Of a stretch of DNA of 64,000 nucleotides, positions 22,733-34,883 are shown one piece after another. Source of the stretch: Pyrrhoderma lamaoense (Eukaryota > Basidiomycota > Agaricomycetes > Hymenochaetales > Hymenochaetaceae); the NCBI GenBank assembly GCA_002794735.1, contig NBAZ01000008.1, positions 1,054,001 to 1,118,000 on the forward strand, written 5' to 3'. The stretch's first letter is position 1; each line of letters starts with the position of its first letter. The position numbers were made by a program, and so were the translations under genes. The notes below the pieces were generated by a model. That model was given only the letters and a program-made list of their open reading frames with translations, searched no databases and was not told the DNA's origin.

Positions 22733-25700
22733 TTAATCTCTAGTATTTTGTAACAGCTCACGTAGGTTGTCGCTTATTAAAGGAGCAACAATTGGACCAT
22801 TGCGAGCCGTTGAGGAACCTTGTGCGGAGTTCGGAGGAACGGTTTCAGGTGATCCTGCCGTTTGACGACGTCGAAGCTGGCTTCCAGACTCTCCCGAACT
22901 TTCCGCTCGCCGACGATCTATATCCGCAATAAGCTGAGAAAATGACAGAAACAAGACTTCAGCTTGAGCAAGAGTTGAATCGAGTTCAATGGTCATGCTC
23001 AGGTCATTGCAATACTTAAGTATTTCATCGAACTACATACGTTAGGTTCATGAGTCATTCCGTTCTACATACTTGAGAAAAAGAGAACTTGCCTCTACAA
23101 GGTATCGCATGATAACATCTCTATGCGACTCCACAACTGCAAGTGCAACAAATAGCACAAAATTTGTACTATAATAGTCCGTCCAGAGCACTTCCCATAA
23201 TCGGAGTACGTCATCGAAGGGAAATTCACGTTTAAAGGCAATAAGCACCCAGCTACACGAGAAGGTGAGCGTCAAAGTAGTTCATGGGATGAAATGTACA
23301 TTCTTACCGGAAGCAAAAGAAGAGGTTCAACCCATCTGCTTTTTCTGCAAAACCGAATACGTTGATTATTATACATCAGAGAACATTGAATAGATCGGGA
23401 TGGAGAAAAACGCACCAAGATGACGATACAACTCCGGATCCATCATACTGATAAGTTGTTGGAGTGTAAGCAGTTGCTTCTTCATCCCACTCTGATCCCT
23501 TAAAAAATTCTGTTTCTGCATCCTTTGAGTAAGCAGAAGAAGGGAGTATGGATATAGGGGCGCTTACCATTCTATTCATCACTTCTACAAAGCACCAGAA
23601 TGTCATTTCTTCGTCACCACCCATAACGACATATATGGGAGCGCAAAGATCGGACATTCCTTGGACATAACCTACATGATGAAATTATTAGAAAATCAAA
23701 TCACGGAAAGTATAGGAACGGAAGGAGATCCACACCTAGACTCTTTTCATAAAAATTATAAGTTAGTAAGATACCTGACATGCGTTCGATGTGCTCGTTA
23801 CTAGGTGCTTGTGCACCATGATCACTTAAGTTCGGTGAGAAAGTAGAGTAATTCCGCGCTCTTCTTGTTTCCTCATTTTCGAGGGTAGAAGACTGGCTAT
23901 CTGGTGACTGGTGCGTTACAAAAAGAGGCTGGGTACGATCTGTTCGTCGACAGTCAACATCGATTCTATGCCTCTCCTCGATAGTGTCCTGCCGATTAAA
24001 CACCTCGTCTACACCACACCATTCATCTTTGATTTTATGATATTCCGCCCTTCGGAAACGGTAAATTAGGCTCCTATATTTGCGCTAATGAATATATACA
24101 ATACTTACTGCTTCTCTTCCCACTGGCGTGCTCTTGTCGGATCATCTGCATCCCATTCAAAGACACCCAAAATGAAAGGCCATATTCGTTTCCTAAGGTC
24201 TCCGCGTGCACTGATACCACGACGAAAGATTTCCTTTCTCATTTCTTCTTTCTTAACACGAGGCTTTCCACTAGATTGGAACCATCCTAACCGGGTTTCT
24301 TCATCTATAGGATGACGGGGATCGCGAGTACTCCTCGGCTTCGGGAAATTCGTGGAAGAGTGAAGAAGTTCAAACACACCCAAATCCCCATCCTCCGCAT
24401 CAGATGAAGAAATCTCTCCGCTGATAGGAATCGCTCTAGCTTCGCGTTGACGTGCTCGTTCGCCTTCTTCAGCTACAATACGTGCCCAACGAGCCAGGTA
24501 AACGCGTGCACTTTCAAATTCTCCAACTCCCCCTTTCTCAACCCATGATCCCCATTGAGTCTCACCAGATGCATTAACAAGTGATTTGACTGGTTCAGGT
24601 AAGTGAGGGACGATGGGTTGGGCAAGAGGATGAGAAAGGATGTTTTGAGCTGCATGACGTGTGGCACGTGTCAGTTGAGCAAAGCTCTGCAAAATTGAGG
24701 TGCGTGGAGAAGCAGGAGAGCGAAGTGAATGATGCAAAACTGAGGAGCGCTCTTGCAAGTTAGAATTTCTCCCATTTAATGATACACCCGAACCAGAAAC
24801 GTTTGCCATGGATAAAGGTCTGGGACGTCTATGAGCGGGAACAGGGGAATACGAGTTTGCATAAGATGATCGAGCAAGGATATCGTCAACGGCGTCGTCA
24901 TCAAAGAGTTGCATCGTATGTGCCTCAATGTCTGCTTTACTGGGGTCCACCAAGAAAAGTGTTGGTTGTAAATTAGAACGAAGAACGTGTGCATATTGTC
25001 TAAGGCGCGCAAGCAGATCCTCACCACCCCAAGAAGTCATGAGCCCTTGCGCACGGGAGCCCGAGTCTATAACTCTTGGAGGGTATGCGCTGTTAGAGGA
25101 CCCAGAGGCGTTTTGGCTGATTGGAGGCGAGATGGGGGATGAACTGAAAGAGCGTGATTCCTCGTCATGAAAATATAATGTAGGAAGAGTTGAACCGCTT
25201 GTAAGGTTGATGGCAATGGATCCATCTTTTTTATGCAGAGTTATTCGAAGTGTAGTTTATTGATTGAATTTAAGAGAACTTACGCCAACTTGTCAGAGTA
25301 GGGGGATGAACAATGAGAGAGTAGACGGAAGTCAAAGGTACTGAGAATGCATAAGTCTCCGGTCGTCGAACAGGTAAGTCAATTAAGACAACATCTATAC
25401 ACCACAGTAAGAATGCTATTTCATCATTGAACGTGATTATGATAAAAATAACTAACCCTCATCTTCGTCCCAGTTGGGCCTTTCCTCAATCTTTACAAAC
25501 TTGTCCCATTCTTTCTTCCCTCTTTCATTAAGAAGTGTTTCGGGAATCCAGGCCAAAAGGTACACAGCATTGATGGCATCCTACATTAAAGTCAAATACG
25601 TCTAGGGACCAAGGTTATTGATAACCTACACGCTTCACAAGAGTAACGAATCCAGGGATATTGTCCCGGGAATATGCGGTTGGATGGATGTATACCTTAG

Positions 25701-25809
25701 ACTTACTGTAAAGTAACACATATTTTCCTGGGGTATCTTCAGCTATATCACTATCAGCAAGTGCCTCTTCACTATGTTTAATTTCAACCATAGATTCGTC
25801 CTGAAACAT
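22733..25809 (-). CDS. GYP7: Gyp7-type Rab GTPase-activating protein (TBC domain)
   Basis: GAP for Ypt7/Rab7-type GTPases in vacuolar and endosomal traffic. The N-terminus has YVLLYSKSKVYIHPTAYSRD, followed by AINAVYLLAWIPETLL and a lipid/Rab-binding-like region ending SWGGEDLLARLRQYAHVLRS. The TBC domain starts at LGWFQSSGKPRVKKEEMRKE and RGDLRKRIWPFILGVFEWD, has the arginine finger in HRIDVDCRRTDR and the glutamine finger in YVQGMSDLCAP, and ends around WVLIAFKREFPFDDVLRLWE. The C-terminal tail is Ser/Gln-rich. The order matches Gyp7/TBC1D15. The start at 25809 is a true ATG, but it overlaps a possible acceptor (tttcag), so an upstream first exon is possible. Confidence 0.88.
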
Positions 25810-26481
25810 AGCGTTAGTGCCATCAATTTCATTTTGAGTAGTTGGGATACAGGGGCTTGCAGAATCTTACCGAGATTGTTGAGATAGAGCTGTATCTTGG
25901 GCAGTAACTTCCCATGTAAGAGACGGTTATCTCATTTATAATTGACTCCCTGAACACTGCGGAGTCAGGTAAATAAGCGTAAGTTGGAAAGAGGTCTACT
26001 AGAATGACCGCGGCGCAGCTGGTTCCGACAATCACGTGCTTGCAGTGTCGCCTTTCGCATTGACGAACTCCGGACGGTCTTAGTCTACACTTATGTACAC
26101 CAGGTCCATATACAGACCAATTTATCAGTGTATGTTGCATAGCTTCCACTAAGTGTAGTGTCATTTCTCACACCAATGCCGTCATTTTTCAAAGATAAAG
26201 TTGATTCAGGAACACCGCTAAGGTCCAGGATTTGAAGTAGCTAATATCAAGCTTCCAAACAGTATCAGCTTTCCAAGATATGAGAGCGGATGTATCTAAC
26301 CAAAGAAGAAGAAAAAAGAGACTGGACCAGTCATTCGTAATCGGTCCATCATCCGGTTTGGTGGTGGAAATGCATCCAGGTATTGGGTTCGGAAAAGTGC
26401 GATGCATGAATTTAAAGCTTGCGCATGGAACTAAAGTGATACAGTGCTAAAATAACAGGAAAAGTAGTGCTGATACGGAAA
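25810..26481. other. intergenic between GYP7 and UTP21
   Basis: Short open frames occur on the minus strand (for example 25829-26164), but none shows a recognisable family or obvious splice partners. It probably holds the GYP7 promoter and perhaps an unrecognised first exon. Confidence 0.35.
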
Positions 26482-29400
26482 CTATAAAACATCCCTAACG
26501 AAACTTAGAGTCCCCAGGCTTGCTTGCAGTACTTCCATGATCCTCTTACTTTCCCCTATTTGCGTTTCCTTGAGTTCTTCTAGTGCTCCACTCATCTCAG
26601 AATTTTCGATCAATAGATCCCCATGTAACCTTAATAGCACGCCCATGATTGCTTGGGTGGCCTCGAAATCACGATGTGAACGTAATCGTTGTCGGAGAGC
26701 ACCTAAAAACGTACGAAGAGCTTCTAATGAAGACCCGAGAGAGCGGATTTCTAGATCCAGTCCGGCCGGGGTCAATGTTTTCATGTAGGTGAAAAAGCCT
26801 TCATCTATAATAGAGTTTTCTCAACTTATAAGCATGATAATTCAGTAATAAGAAAGGTAGAAGACCCACAGTTTCCTTCAGGATCCTCAGAGGCAAGTTT
26901 TCTTAAGAACGTACTATCAGCCTGAGTAGCTCCTAATTCTAGCCGTTTACTGGTCTTTTTCTTTTGACCCGGAGTTTCATCTGTCTGTGTGACCGCAAAT
27001 CGGTGTTCTACCCCAGGAAGTGTTGGCAAAAAGAAAGGTGCCTTCTCCGGTTGTTTAGGGGCTTCTTTTGGTTTATTTCGTTGCTGAGGGGTATATGATG
27101 AGCTACAGGTTAATTCCTGCTTTAAGGTAGATAGCACACCTGTATGACTTCTAGATTCAACAGTGTCTGCCATCGGGATCGGGGGAGAAGAGTCAAGGTT
27201 ATTAAATCGCCACCAAGTTGTGAGGGCGTGGCATAAACGTCCTCGGGTTCCTCGACTGTTAAAGACTGCAAAGCATCCAAAGCTAGATAGATATCGTTCA
27301 GATATTATTATTAATCATGATATTTGAATTGTACTTACCTTCTTCCTCTGCAGTACCCTGAATAGAAGGTAAAGCAGTTTCGGTGTCGTCCAATTCGACT
27401 ACACCTTGCAATGAGACGTCAGTGTATTGCGCCCTGTTCGCCCTGTGGATATAATCATTTACGTCAGAACTACAGAAGTCACACCAAGAGATAAAATAAG
27501 ATGTGTACCATAGGTATACCCCGACACTATCAACGTGTGCCGTGGCGAGGAAATCGCCTGTAGGTGAAAATGAGATACTTGTGGCTACGCTTGCAGTTCT
27601 GAAGGCGTCAATTAAGCGTCCCGTGGGTATATCGAACGTTCGAATTACAGAATCCAAGGAGGTCGTTATAAGCCATCTAGAGTCTGAAGAAAAAGCCTGA
27701 GACCAGTCAATACAGTACTCAGCAGTTCCCATTAGTATATGATAGAACTTACAACGTCCAGTATACTACCAGCAAAACCGCTTAGTTCACGGACAATGCG
27801 ATATGTCTCTATGTCCACTAGTCGAATAGTCAGGTCATCACAAACAGCAGCCAATAAACCGCTATCTCGTTGCAGAGTGATTGATGCACAAGTTGAAGGG
27901 AGCACGAGAGTGTGAAGTAAGGCCTCTGTATGAAAGTCAAAGAACTAAAGAAACATTAGGCATTTCTTGAATCACGAAATCAAAATGAAAGCTAGTTACA
28001 TTGATAGTCCCATCATGAGTACTTGCAATGACCAGTTTATTTAATGAGTCTGTAGCAAGACCAGTGACAGGACGTTCCTTGTCCGAGGATCCCAGTCGTG
28101 ATGACACCCCCTGTGGACATGCACCAATGGTATATGATTTTCGTCGGATCCCTGATTGCAAATTGTACATTTGTATTATTCCAGACGATGTACTTGCAAT
28201 TCCAAAGTTTCCACACGCAGAAACACATACAGCCTTTATCCAAAGAAATAAGTTTTAACAACCTTCCAGATTGTTGCAAGATTAACTCACCTTTACTGAA
28301 CCAGTTGAAGCCTTTCTCCTTTTTTTATCCTTCTCTTTTGTTTCGTTAGGGTTGAATACCCATTTCCCCATTTTTTTGTCTTTGACTGTCCAAGTACGAG
28401 CGACGGACTCTTGTTTATGTGCTGAAATTACATCATCCCAGTCTTTTGAACGGGTAGTTGAGTAAGATAGTTGGGTGATTGGGGGTAATTTGAGGTTAGC
28501 CACTGGCGTCGATAAGGAAGTGGCTTTTTTTGTTAGTGAACCTAGTGCATGAACCATCTTGATCAACTACAGTCACCAGATATTTATATGAAGTATATGC
28601 ACCTTGAGAAAGCTCAAAACTCCTCGAGTCTCTCACAATAGAAGTACACCTTAAACTCCGGTCTCTAGATGCAGTCAACAGTTGCTTTCCATCTTCTCCG
28701 TAGTAGCGAATAAGATGTGGGGGTTCATGGTGACCCGAGCGGAATTTTAAGAGCCGAGGGGGGAAGTTGGCGATTCAAAGAACCATTGCTAAGAAAAAGG
28801 ATTAGTATCCACATCGTAGCGATTGTATTCCCATATTCACCTTGACACTGTTATCTTCTCCTGAACTTACTAGGACTGGTTGACCTGGGATCCATTCAAT
28901 AGCAGAAACCGCTCGATCATGAGCACCTCGGACGACATGAATTAGACGTCCATTGTTGTTAAGATCCCAAAGAGCGATATGTCCATTTGCAGAAGCGCTA
29001 GCAAGTACAGACTGACCATCTAGATGTCAGTATTGACAGTATTGACTAATTGTGAGTAATAATGCTTGTTATGTATGGGCCACGTTCTTACCATTTCTGA
29101 ATGATATACTTCGTATAGGACTCTCTTCCATGAAGATTCTCATAAGTCGCTCGTCGGCTCGAATATCATACAAAGAGACTTCTCCATTGGAAAACCCAAT
29201 TGCAACTACATCTATAGCAGGTGACTGTGTGAGAGCAGTGATAGCGCATGGAGAACCTGAGTCCAAGCTATCTCTTAAACGGCTGCCATCATACTTATGA
29301 ATACATGTTCTATAATTTACAGAAAGTTAAAATCAGCTTCCTGAGACCAGGCCCATAAGGTTATATATGTACCTGGTTCGGATATTCCAGAGCTGCATAT

Positions 29401-30126
29401 CACCCTGACTACTCGCGACAAGAACTTTATTCAGATACGTTGCGGGATGCAAAACACTAGTCGCCGTAAAGCCATTCTCAAATTCCACAGTGTTTGTCAA
29501 TTCTATATGAAGCAGACTTTTTAAAGAAAGATCAAGGCTAGAAGCAAGGAGCATACCCATGGTATTAACGTCCCATATAAGCATCCTAGAGCCGTTATCT
29601 GTGAGAGAGAGCAGTTGTTCTCCAAAGACAAGAATGAATGAGAGTTTAGATCCAAGTGGGTTTGTCAAACGTCCAACTTCTTTCCCTCTTATGTATTTTA
29701 TTACATGAGGTCCGGTACTTGCCCAAACGCTATCCCCACTCATGGCAATACTTGATATTGGGTCATCACAATCTGGGCCTACCAACATACTACAACTTGA
29801 GATTTCACAGAATACGCATATAAGTACAAATTTCACATACCTACGAAAAGCAGTGTCATCTTTCCACCTTCCCACATAGCCCAGGAGCGACCTAAACATG
29901 TCAGAATATGTACCCTTGGACCTTCTGTAGCTCCTTTGAACGACCGAGTTTGTAGTGAAAATGGTACATGGTTTGTGATTAGTCCAAGAGCCCTGAATGG
30001 TGCAAAAAGTCTTAGTTGTTTTTGTGCTTTCTTAGTTGATGGTTCAGAGAGAGAAGTTGTAGAGGTATGGGTTCGTGTCCTTTTCTTTGGAGGTGACCCT
30101 CGCTCATTTTGTGTGTCTGCAACCAT
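26482..30126 (-). CDS. UTP21: U3 snoRNP / SSU processome WD40 protein Utp21 (WDR36)
   Basis: Nucleolar component of the UTP-B subcomplex needed for 18S rRNA maturation. The basic N-terminus is followed by KQLRLFAPFRALGLITNHVPF, HILTCLGRSWAMWEGGKM and a long series of WD40 blades (for example SVWASTGPHVIKYIRGKEVG, VLVASSQGDMQLWNIRT, VAIGFSNGEVSLYDIRA, VLVSSGEDNSVKQW, LITTSLDSVIRTFDIPTGRL). The C-terminal Utp21 domain has ALDALQSL, FFLPTLPGVEHRF, LDLEIRSL and ends EVLQASLGTLSFVRDVL. In the middle the frame closes after FFESPTS; one more C in the run at 28758-28763 (G on the plus strand) restores PPRLLKFRSGHHEPPHLIRYYGEDG, so a deletion is likely. Divergent to the SRP receptor beta gene, with only 143 bp between start codons. 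Confidence 0.92.
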
Positions 30127-30269
30127 GGCTAGTCCTCGGCGTCGGAAAGGAGTACTAGTTGCAGAAATTTATGGTCCCGCCAAAATTAGTGAAATGATGA
30201 TCGACGTTCTTGCTTGCACTTCAATAAATCCACGTATGCTTCTACCAAACTCTGCATCTGACTTCAATA

Positions 30270-31306
30270 ATGGATCCAAAATCTTTATCACTTGTAGCTT
30301 TACCGCAACTTTCGTCTCATACACTGCTAGTAGGCTCATTAGTAGTCGCGTTGTTACTTGTGATAGGTATGTGGATCACTCGTATGGAAGGTAGTCTCTG
30401 CTTACAAGCAATTGAGACAGTGCTTGTATCTGTTGTACGCTCAAGATCGTCAAGAAAAGGGAATACCGTACTCCTACTGGGAGATGAGGGCTCTGGAAAG
30501 ACTTCCATCATATCAACAGTATGCACCATTTATAAAAGTCACACAGGATAAATAAATAAGAGATTTTTCTGAAATCCGTTGTTTCGTAGATGCTCTATGG
30601 GCATACACTGCCGACACACACATCTTTCCAAGTTAACAGCTCTATAGTCTCACTAAGCCCGAAGAAACAAATTCAATTAGTAGACGTTCCTGGTCATGCA
30701 CGTCTACGCGGACAGTATAAATCATATATCTCTGATGCCAAAGCTATCGTATTCGTCGTGGATGCCAGCACCATCTCTCGGAATGGAAGACAAGTCGCTG
30801 AGTACGCAAATTCATTCATCTCCAATACCAACTTATGACTCTAAGCAAAAATCTCTCTCCAGATACTTACACCAAGTCCTTCACGCCATCCTTTCATTGC
30901 CCCCACCTCATACGCTTCCCCTCTTTTACTTCTAGCACACAAGGCTGACTTACTCGCATCCGGTGCGTCTCAGGATAAGGAAACTCTAGCAGTCTCCCGT
31001 GTATGTACTATCCTCGAGCGAGAGCTCGAAAAACGTCGTGTTGCAGCTACCAGCGGTGTTGGCATAGAAGGACTCGGGTCTTCAGCCTCCGGATTCACTT
31101 CAAGCGAAGGTGATGAAAACTTAGTGATGGCGGGACTTGGCTGTGGTTTAGATAGACCTTTCCGGTTTTATGATTGGGAAGGTGGAGAGGTTGAGCTTGT
31201 TGCAAGTTGGGTAACGGCTGATTCAGGCAAAAACGAGTCGAAAGAAAAATTTGAAAGTGAAACTCCTGGATTAGATGGATTCTTTAGCTGGCTTGAGAGT
31301 CTTTAA
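30270..31306 (+). CDS. SRP102: signal recognition particle receptor subunit beta
   Basis: ER membrane GTPase that anchors the SRP receptor. One N-terminal membrane helix (LLVGSLVVALLLVIGMWI) precedes the Ras-like domain with P-loop GDEGSGKTS, TSFQVNSS in the switch I region, switch II DVPGHARLRGQY, and FVVDAST. The base-recognition region reads AHKADLLAS. In the exon before that motif, a TAG interrupts; one extra T in TTTT 30924-30927 gives PLFLLLAHKADLL, so a one-base deletion is likely. The C-terminal exon has FRFYDWEGGEVELVASW and ends DGFFSWLESL, as usual for the family. Confidence 0.88.
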
Positions 31307-31903
31307 TCACCATATATCTAAATTATGTCTTTCACTTCTTTTGGTCTTCCTAGTGTAATTCAATACCTGTAATTTCTACTAGGGTTCAATAATGGTAGTA
31401 TCACCGATACCCTTAATAATCCAGTATGCCAAACAGGGCCAAATAATAAATTTCAACCATAAGAAGTGTCGCGCGAGGTTTTTCTTCTCTTCACCGCAGC
31501 CTTTTAGACAGTGCCTATCCGCTGCACACAAATTTACAGCAAGGACATGGCGATTCGGCTTTGCGAAGACGATACTCGGGAGGATTAAGAACTTGCTACT
31601 TCTACTTTCTTTGGAGTGTCGAGTGTCAGACCTCCCGTACATATTTCGCAACTTCAGGGTAAATTTTTTTCTCTAGTTTTAGTCTCTTTTTAAACAGATT
31701 GTGTAGCAAATAGGGAAGACAAAAAACACAGAATAAAAAGAAATGGCATGCAAAAAAAAAATGTAACAACAGTACTACAGTCTACCCATCACCCCGGATA
31801 GACAATGAGAAGCTATAAACAGATGATTATGAAGAAAACACAAGTATAGTGAAGGCCTTTCCTTGGGATTGAGCTAATGTATCTAGATTGAATATTCGTG
31901 TCC
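31307..31903. other. intergenic between convergent SRP102 and SAR1
   Basis: No gene recognised; probable 3' untranslated regions of both neighbours. Confidence 0.4.
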
Positions 31904-32917
31904 TTAAACCTGAGCAAAAGTATCATATTGGCAATCAAATTATCTGCGCAATCATATGGATGAATGAACTACTTACGTATTGTGAGAGCCAGCGGATACC
32001 TGTGGCGCCCAACACGTCAGAAGGATAATGTAAAAGCACAAGTGTGATTGTGACGCACCTTCCCCGTAACCCATTCTCTGCACAACTGAACACATGAAGA
32101 CCTCAATGGGGCGAATATCACTTAAGGGTACCTTACCCTAAGCATCATTATGAAATATTTCAGATAACTCTACTTGATGATTAGTCAGATAGTTGGCATA
32201 GTGCATACCTTTCCGGTCGTCTGGAAGAGTCCCAAGTGATGTCGGAGTTCGTCCTCACTGACGGCACCCTGCATGTCAATTTTGTTCCCCAGAACAAGGA
32301 AGGGAACCTTTGAGAGCTCCTCAATGGACAATAACGCATCCAACTCAGCCTTTGATTCTGCAAATCGCTCGAAGTCGGTACTGTCAACAAGGAAGACGAT
32401 ACCGTCAACTTCAGGGAAGTAGTCGCGCCATAAGCGTCGGGCTGAACAACGAACATATAAGACCGGAGATATGAGGAATAGTTTAACCTGGTTGTATATA
32501 CCTTGGATGTGTCCTCCTAGATCATAGGTTGTGAATTTGACACTACCGATAGCAAGCTCTTCCGAGGCTAGGTTACAGAGGTAAGCATAAGACTGTGGTA
32601 TGTACAATTGTGGTATAGCTGAACTAACTGGGATGCAATGTTGGCTGAAGAACGGCAAGTCGATCATTCTTCAGCATATGAAGCAGTGTCTACATTTCGA
32701 GGATTAGATGAAGTTGAAAGTATACTCCGTAACAGTTGTACGTACCGTCTTCCCAGCATTGTCAAGTCCAAGAAAGAGGATCTTTGCATTTTTGTGTAAT
32801 AGACCTAGAATAATCCGATTTCTGACGTGTCACTATATATTGTTCGATACAAGAACGGTGGTCAGGAAGCATACCCAGAGAGGCAAGAACATCATAAAAC
32901 CAGTTGAGGATGAACAT
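31904..32917 (-). CDS. SAR1: Sar1 COPII small GTPase
   Basis: GTPase that starts COPII coat assembly on the ER. Start [15 protein letters not shown] (amphipathic N-terminal helix) at 32917. After an intron comes [21 protein letters not shown] (P-loop), then [80 protein letters not shown], and [20 protein letters not shown]. The stop lies in a tiny last exon: the final Val codon and TAA at 31904-31909 follow an intron with a ctcag acceptor. All splice phases fit and no frame error is seen. Confidence 0.95.
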
Positions 32918-34363
32918 CGTTCGGAGGAAGGTTAGGAAGAGGACAAAGGAGGGTCGGGTGTTCGACAAGTGCCCAAATGATTATGAGAGGTTGTACGCGC
33001 GCCAGAATGACGTGGTAGATAGACAACGTGGCACGTGAAGCTTCCAGTCTTTTACTAGAATTTACACATTATTTACACGACTGTGCGCCACATGTCTCTA
33101 TGACTTCATATAAGAACTGTTTCAGATTCTCGTAGCACAGATCGAGCTGTATTCATGCCATTTCAACAGCTGTGGTACCGATCTCTAATTTTCTATGCGT
33201 ATTATAACTCAGGCACTATACGGCGGTCTTCATTCTGAGTAAATAGGTCCAAACAAATGCGCTTGTAATCCAGAAGATTGAGTTTGCTGAGTTTGTTTGC
33301 CGGCATACACGCGTATGTATACCTAGTTTCAGCATTTTAAGGCTCATTAGAAGGCTCCATCCCATTAATGGCTTTAGGATAACCCTAAACATTGCTTCCA
33401 CATCTTTCTTAACCCTATGATTATTGAACATAGAATCCACTCGTCAAAGTTATCACTTTTCTCGGATCGCTCTGGCAGCAAACTCCCAAAGACAAGATAC
33501 GTTATCGTCATAAAGTAAGTAACTCAAGAGGAGTGACTTTCAAAGCGTGCTTTGGATACAATAAATCGTCCCAATATCTCAGATGTTCTTCTACTGCTTG
33601 GGCTCGATTGTCCTCCGATTAATCAATAGTTTAATACGCATCATAAGTTGCAGTTCTCTCGGCTTTGTTTAAAATAGTTATATCAACATACGTATACCCG
33701 ATTAATGAGTTTGCCTACACAATATTAAGCTTGGATTTGAGGTACAGAGTTAACCGGGAGAAGCGCGACTTATTGGCCGACTCGTGGGTTGAGAACTCGT
33801 TTCCCCAAGTAAGCAGGCATTCGGATTGACAGAGGGCTCTGCTGTATAATGCATAAAGAAGGTTTGAGAAACCATCTCTTCAAGAAGTGTCCTAGAATAA
33901 TTTGTCATAGGAACAACGTGCCCTGATTAATAGACAATATTGTTGAAGCATGAAGCTTATGCTTATTGAAAATTTCTCATTCGAGTAGCCCAAGTTGAGA
34001 TTTGATCCTCCGAATAAGGATACAAAAAGTCATCAGTTCTAAGCTTCGTGTCTGAAGAGTAATTTGAAATGGAGAGGGATGGAGCAAATACGTTGGGAGT
34101 TTCTATAGGAGAGTCGCAGCAGAGCTGGGTTCCAGTGAAAGTACATCCTTTGGTTATCCTTTAGCCATCACTTTTCTCCTACATCAGAAAGAACTCCGTG
34201 AAACCCGAGGTAAAGATGGTGTTAAGCTTCAGAAGTATCACTTAAACATCAGGGTTATGTTTAAATACGAATTGGAAGCACAAAGCACAAGAGTACAGAT
34301 AAACCTACTTTATTGATAGACTCCGAACCATCAAGTAGTTTGCAAGCTGGATACAGCCGCTTT
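32918..34363. other. long intergenic stretch, nothing recognised
   Basis: About 1.4 kb AT-rich. A minus-strand frame at 33216-33440 has no recognisable features. No tRNA, snoRNA pair or repeat was seen by eye. Confidence 0.35.
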
Positions 34364-34654
34364 TTAAGAGTTTCGATAGTACTGCCATCCTACCCAATTC
34401 GCGATAACAAAATATACGAGCATTGGTATAACTAGAACAGCGAAGTACTTGTAATGTGTGTCTTGAGCAATGATTTCTAAAATCTAATAGTAGTACGATT
34501 TGAACGCGAAAAACAGGCAATCTCTAGACGAAAGTGCAAGTACCTGGATTTCTGGTGTAGGAAGAAATGCACTAAATAGAACTGCATAGCTCCCGAGGAG
34601 CAGAAATGCGACTGAGACAGCTATAAGAGAGTATCCTTCATAATTTTGTGGCAT
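34364..34654 (-). CDS. small two-helix ER membrane protein, PIG-Y/Eri1-like
   Basis: Two exons join in phase: MPQNYEGYSLIAVSVAFLLL plus GSYAVLFSAFLPTPEIQ, then ILEIIAQDTHYKYFAVLVIP plus MLVYFVIANWVGWQYYRNS and TAA at 34364-34366. The product is about 80 aa with two hydrophobic helices separated by a short polar loop. Size, topology and the ending (aromatic-Trp-x-Gly, then Arg-Asn) resemble PIG-Y/Eri1, the small subunit of the GPI-N-acetylglucosaminyltransferase. The gene is too short for certainty. It is divergent from RCL1 (229 bp between starts), and another GPI-synthesis gene, PIG-M, lies 5 kb away. Confidence 0.6.
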
Positions 34655-34883
34655 GGAAATCAGCAAGTGTTATTTGCACCGTACTCTGACTATCAACGTT
34701 AGTTCTTAAAGACTAGTTGCAACTAAGAGCATGAACTCTTACGATCCTGATGCATTACGTAATAAGCTCTTCAGATTAGGTAGCATCAGTGATCGCCGTA
34801 CTGATTTTCCGAAAAGTTTAGTTTTCTGGTTAGAGCTAAAGCAGCTTGCTTTCGGGTTTTCCGGAACCAAGTCATACTCAAAA

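Noticed and set aside
25829..26407. Two minus-strand open frames between GYP7 and UTP21 as separate genes
   Set aside because: No recognisable motif, no good splice pairing, and composition similar to non-coding shadow frames.
33216..33440. Minus-strand frame in the 32.9-34.4 kb gap as a gene
   Set aside because: Short, no family features, no neighbouring exons, no strong start context.
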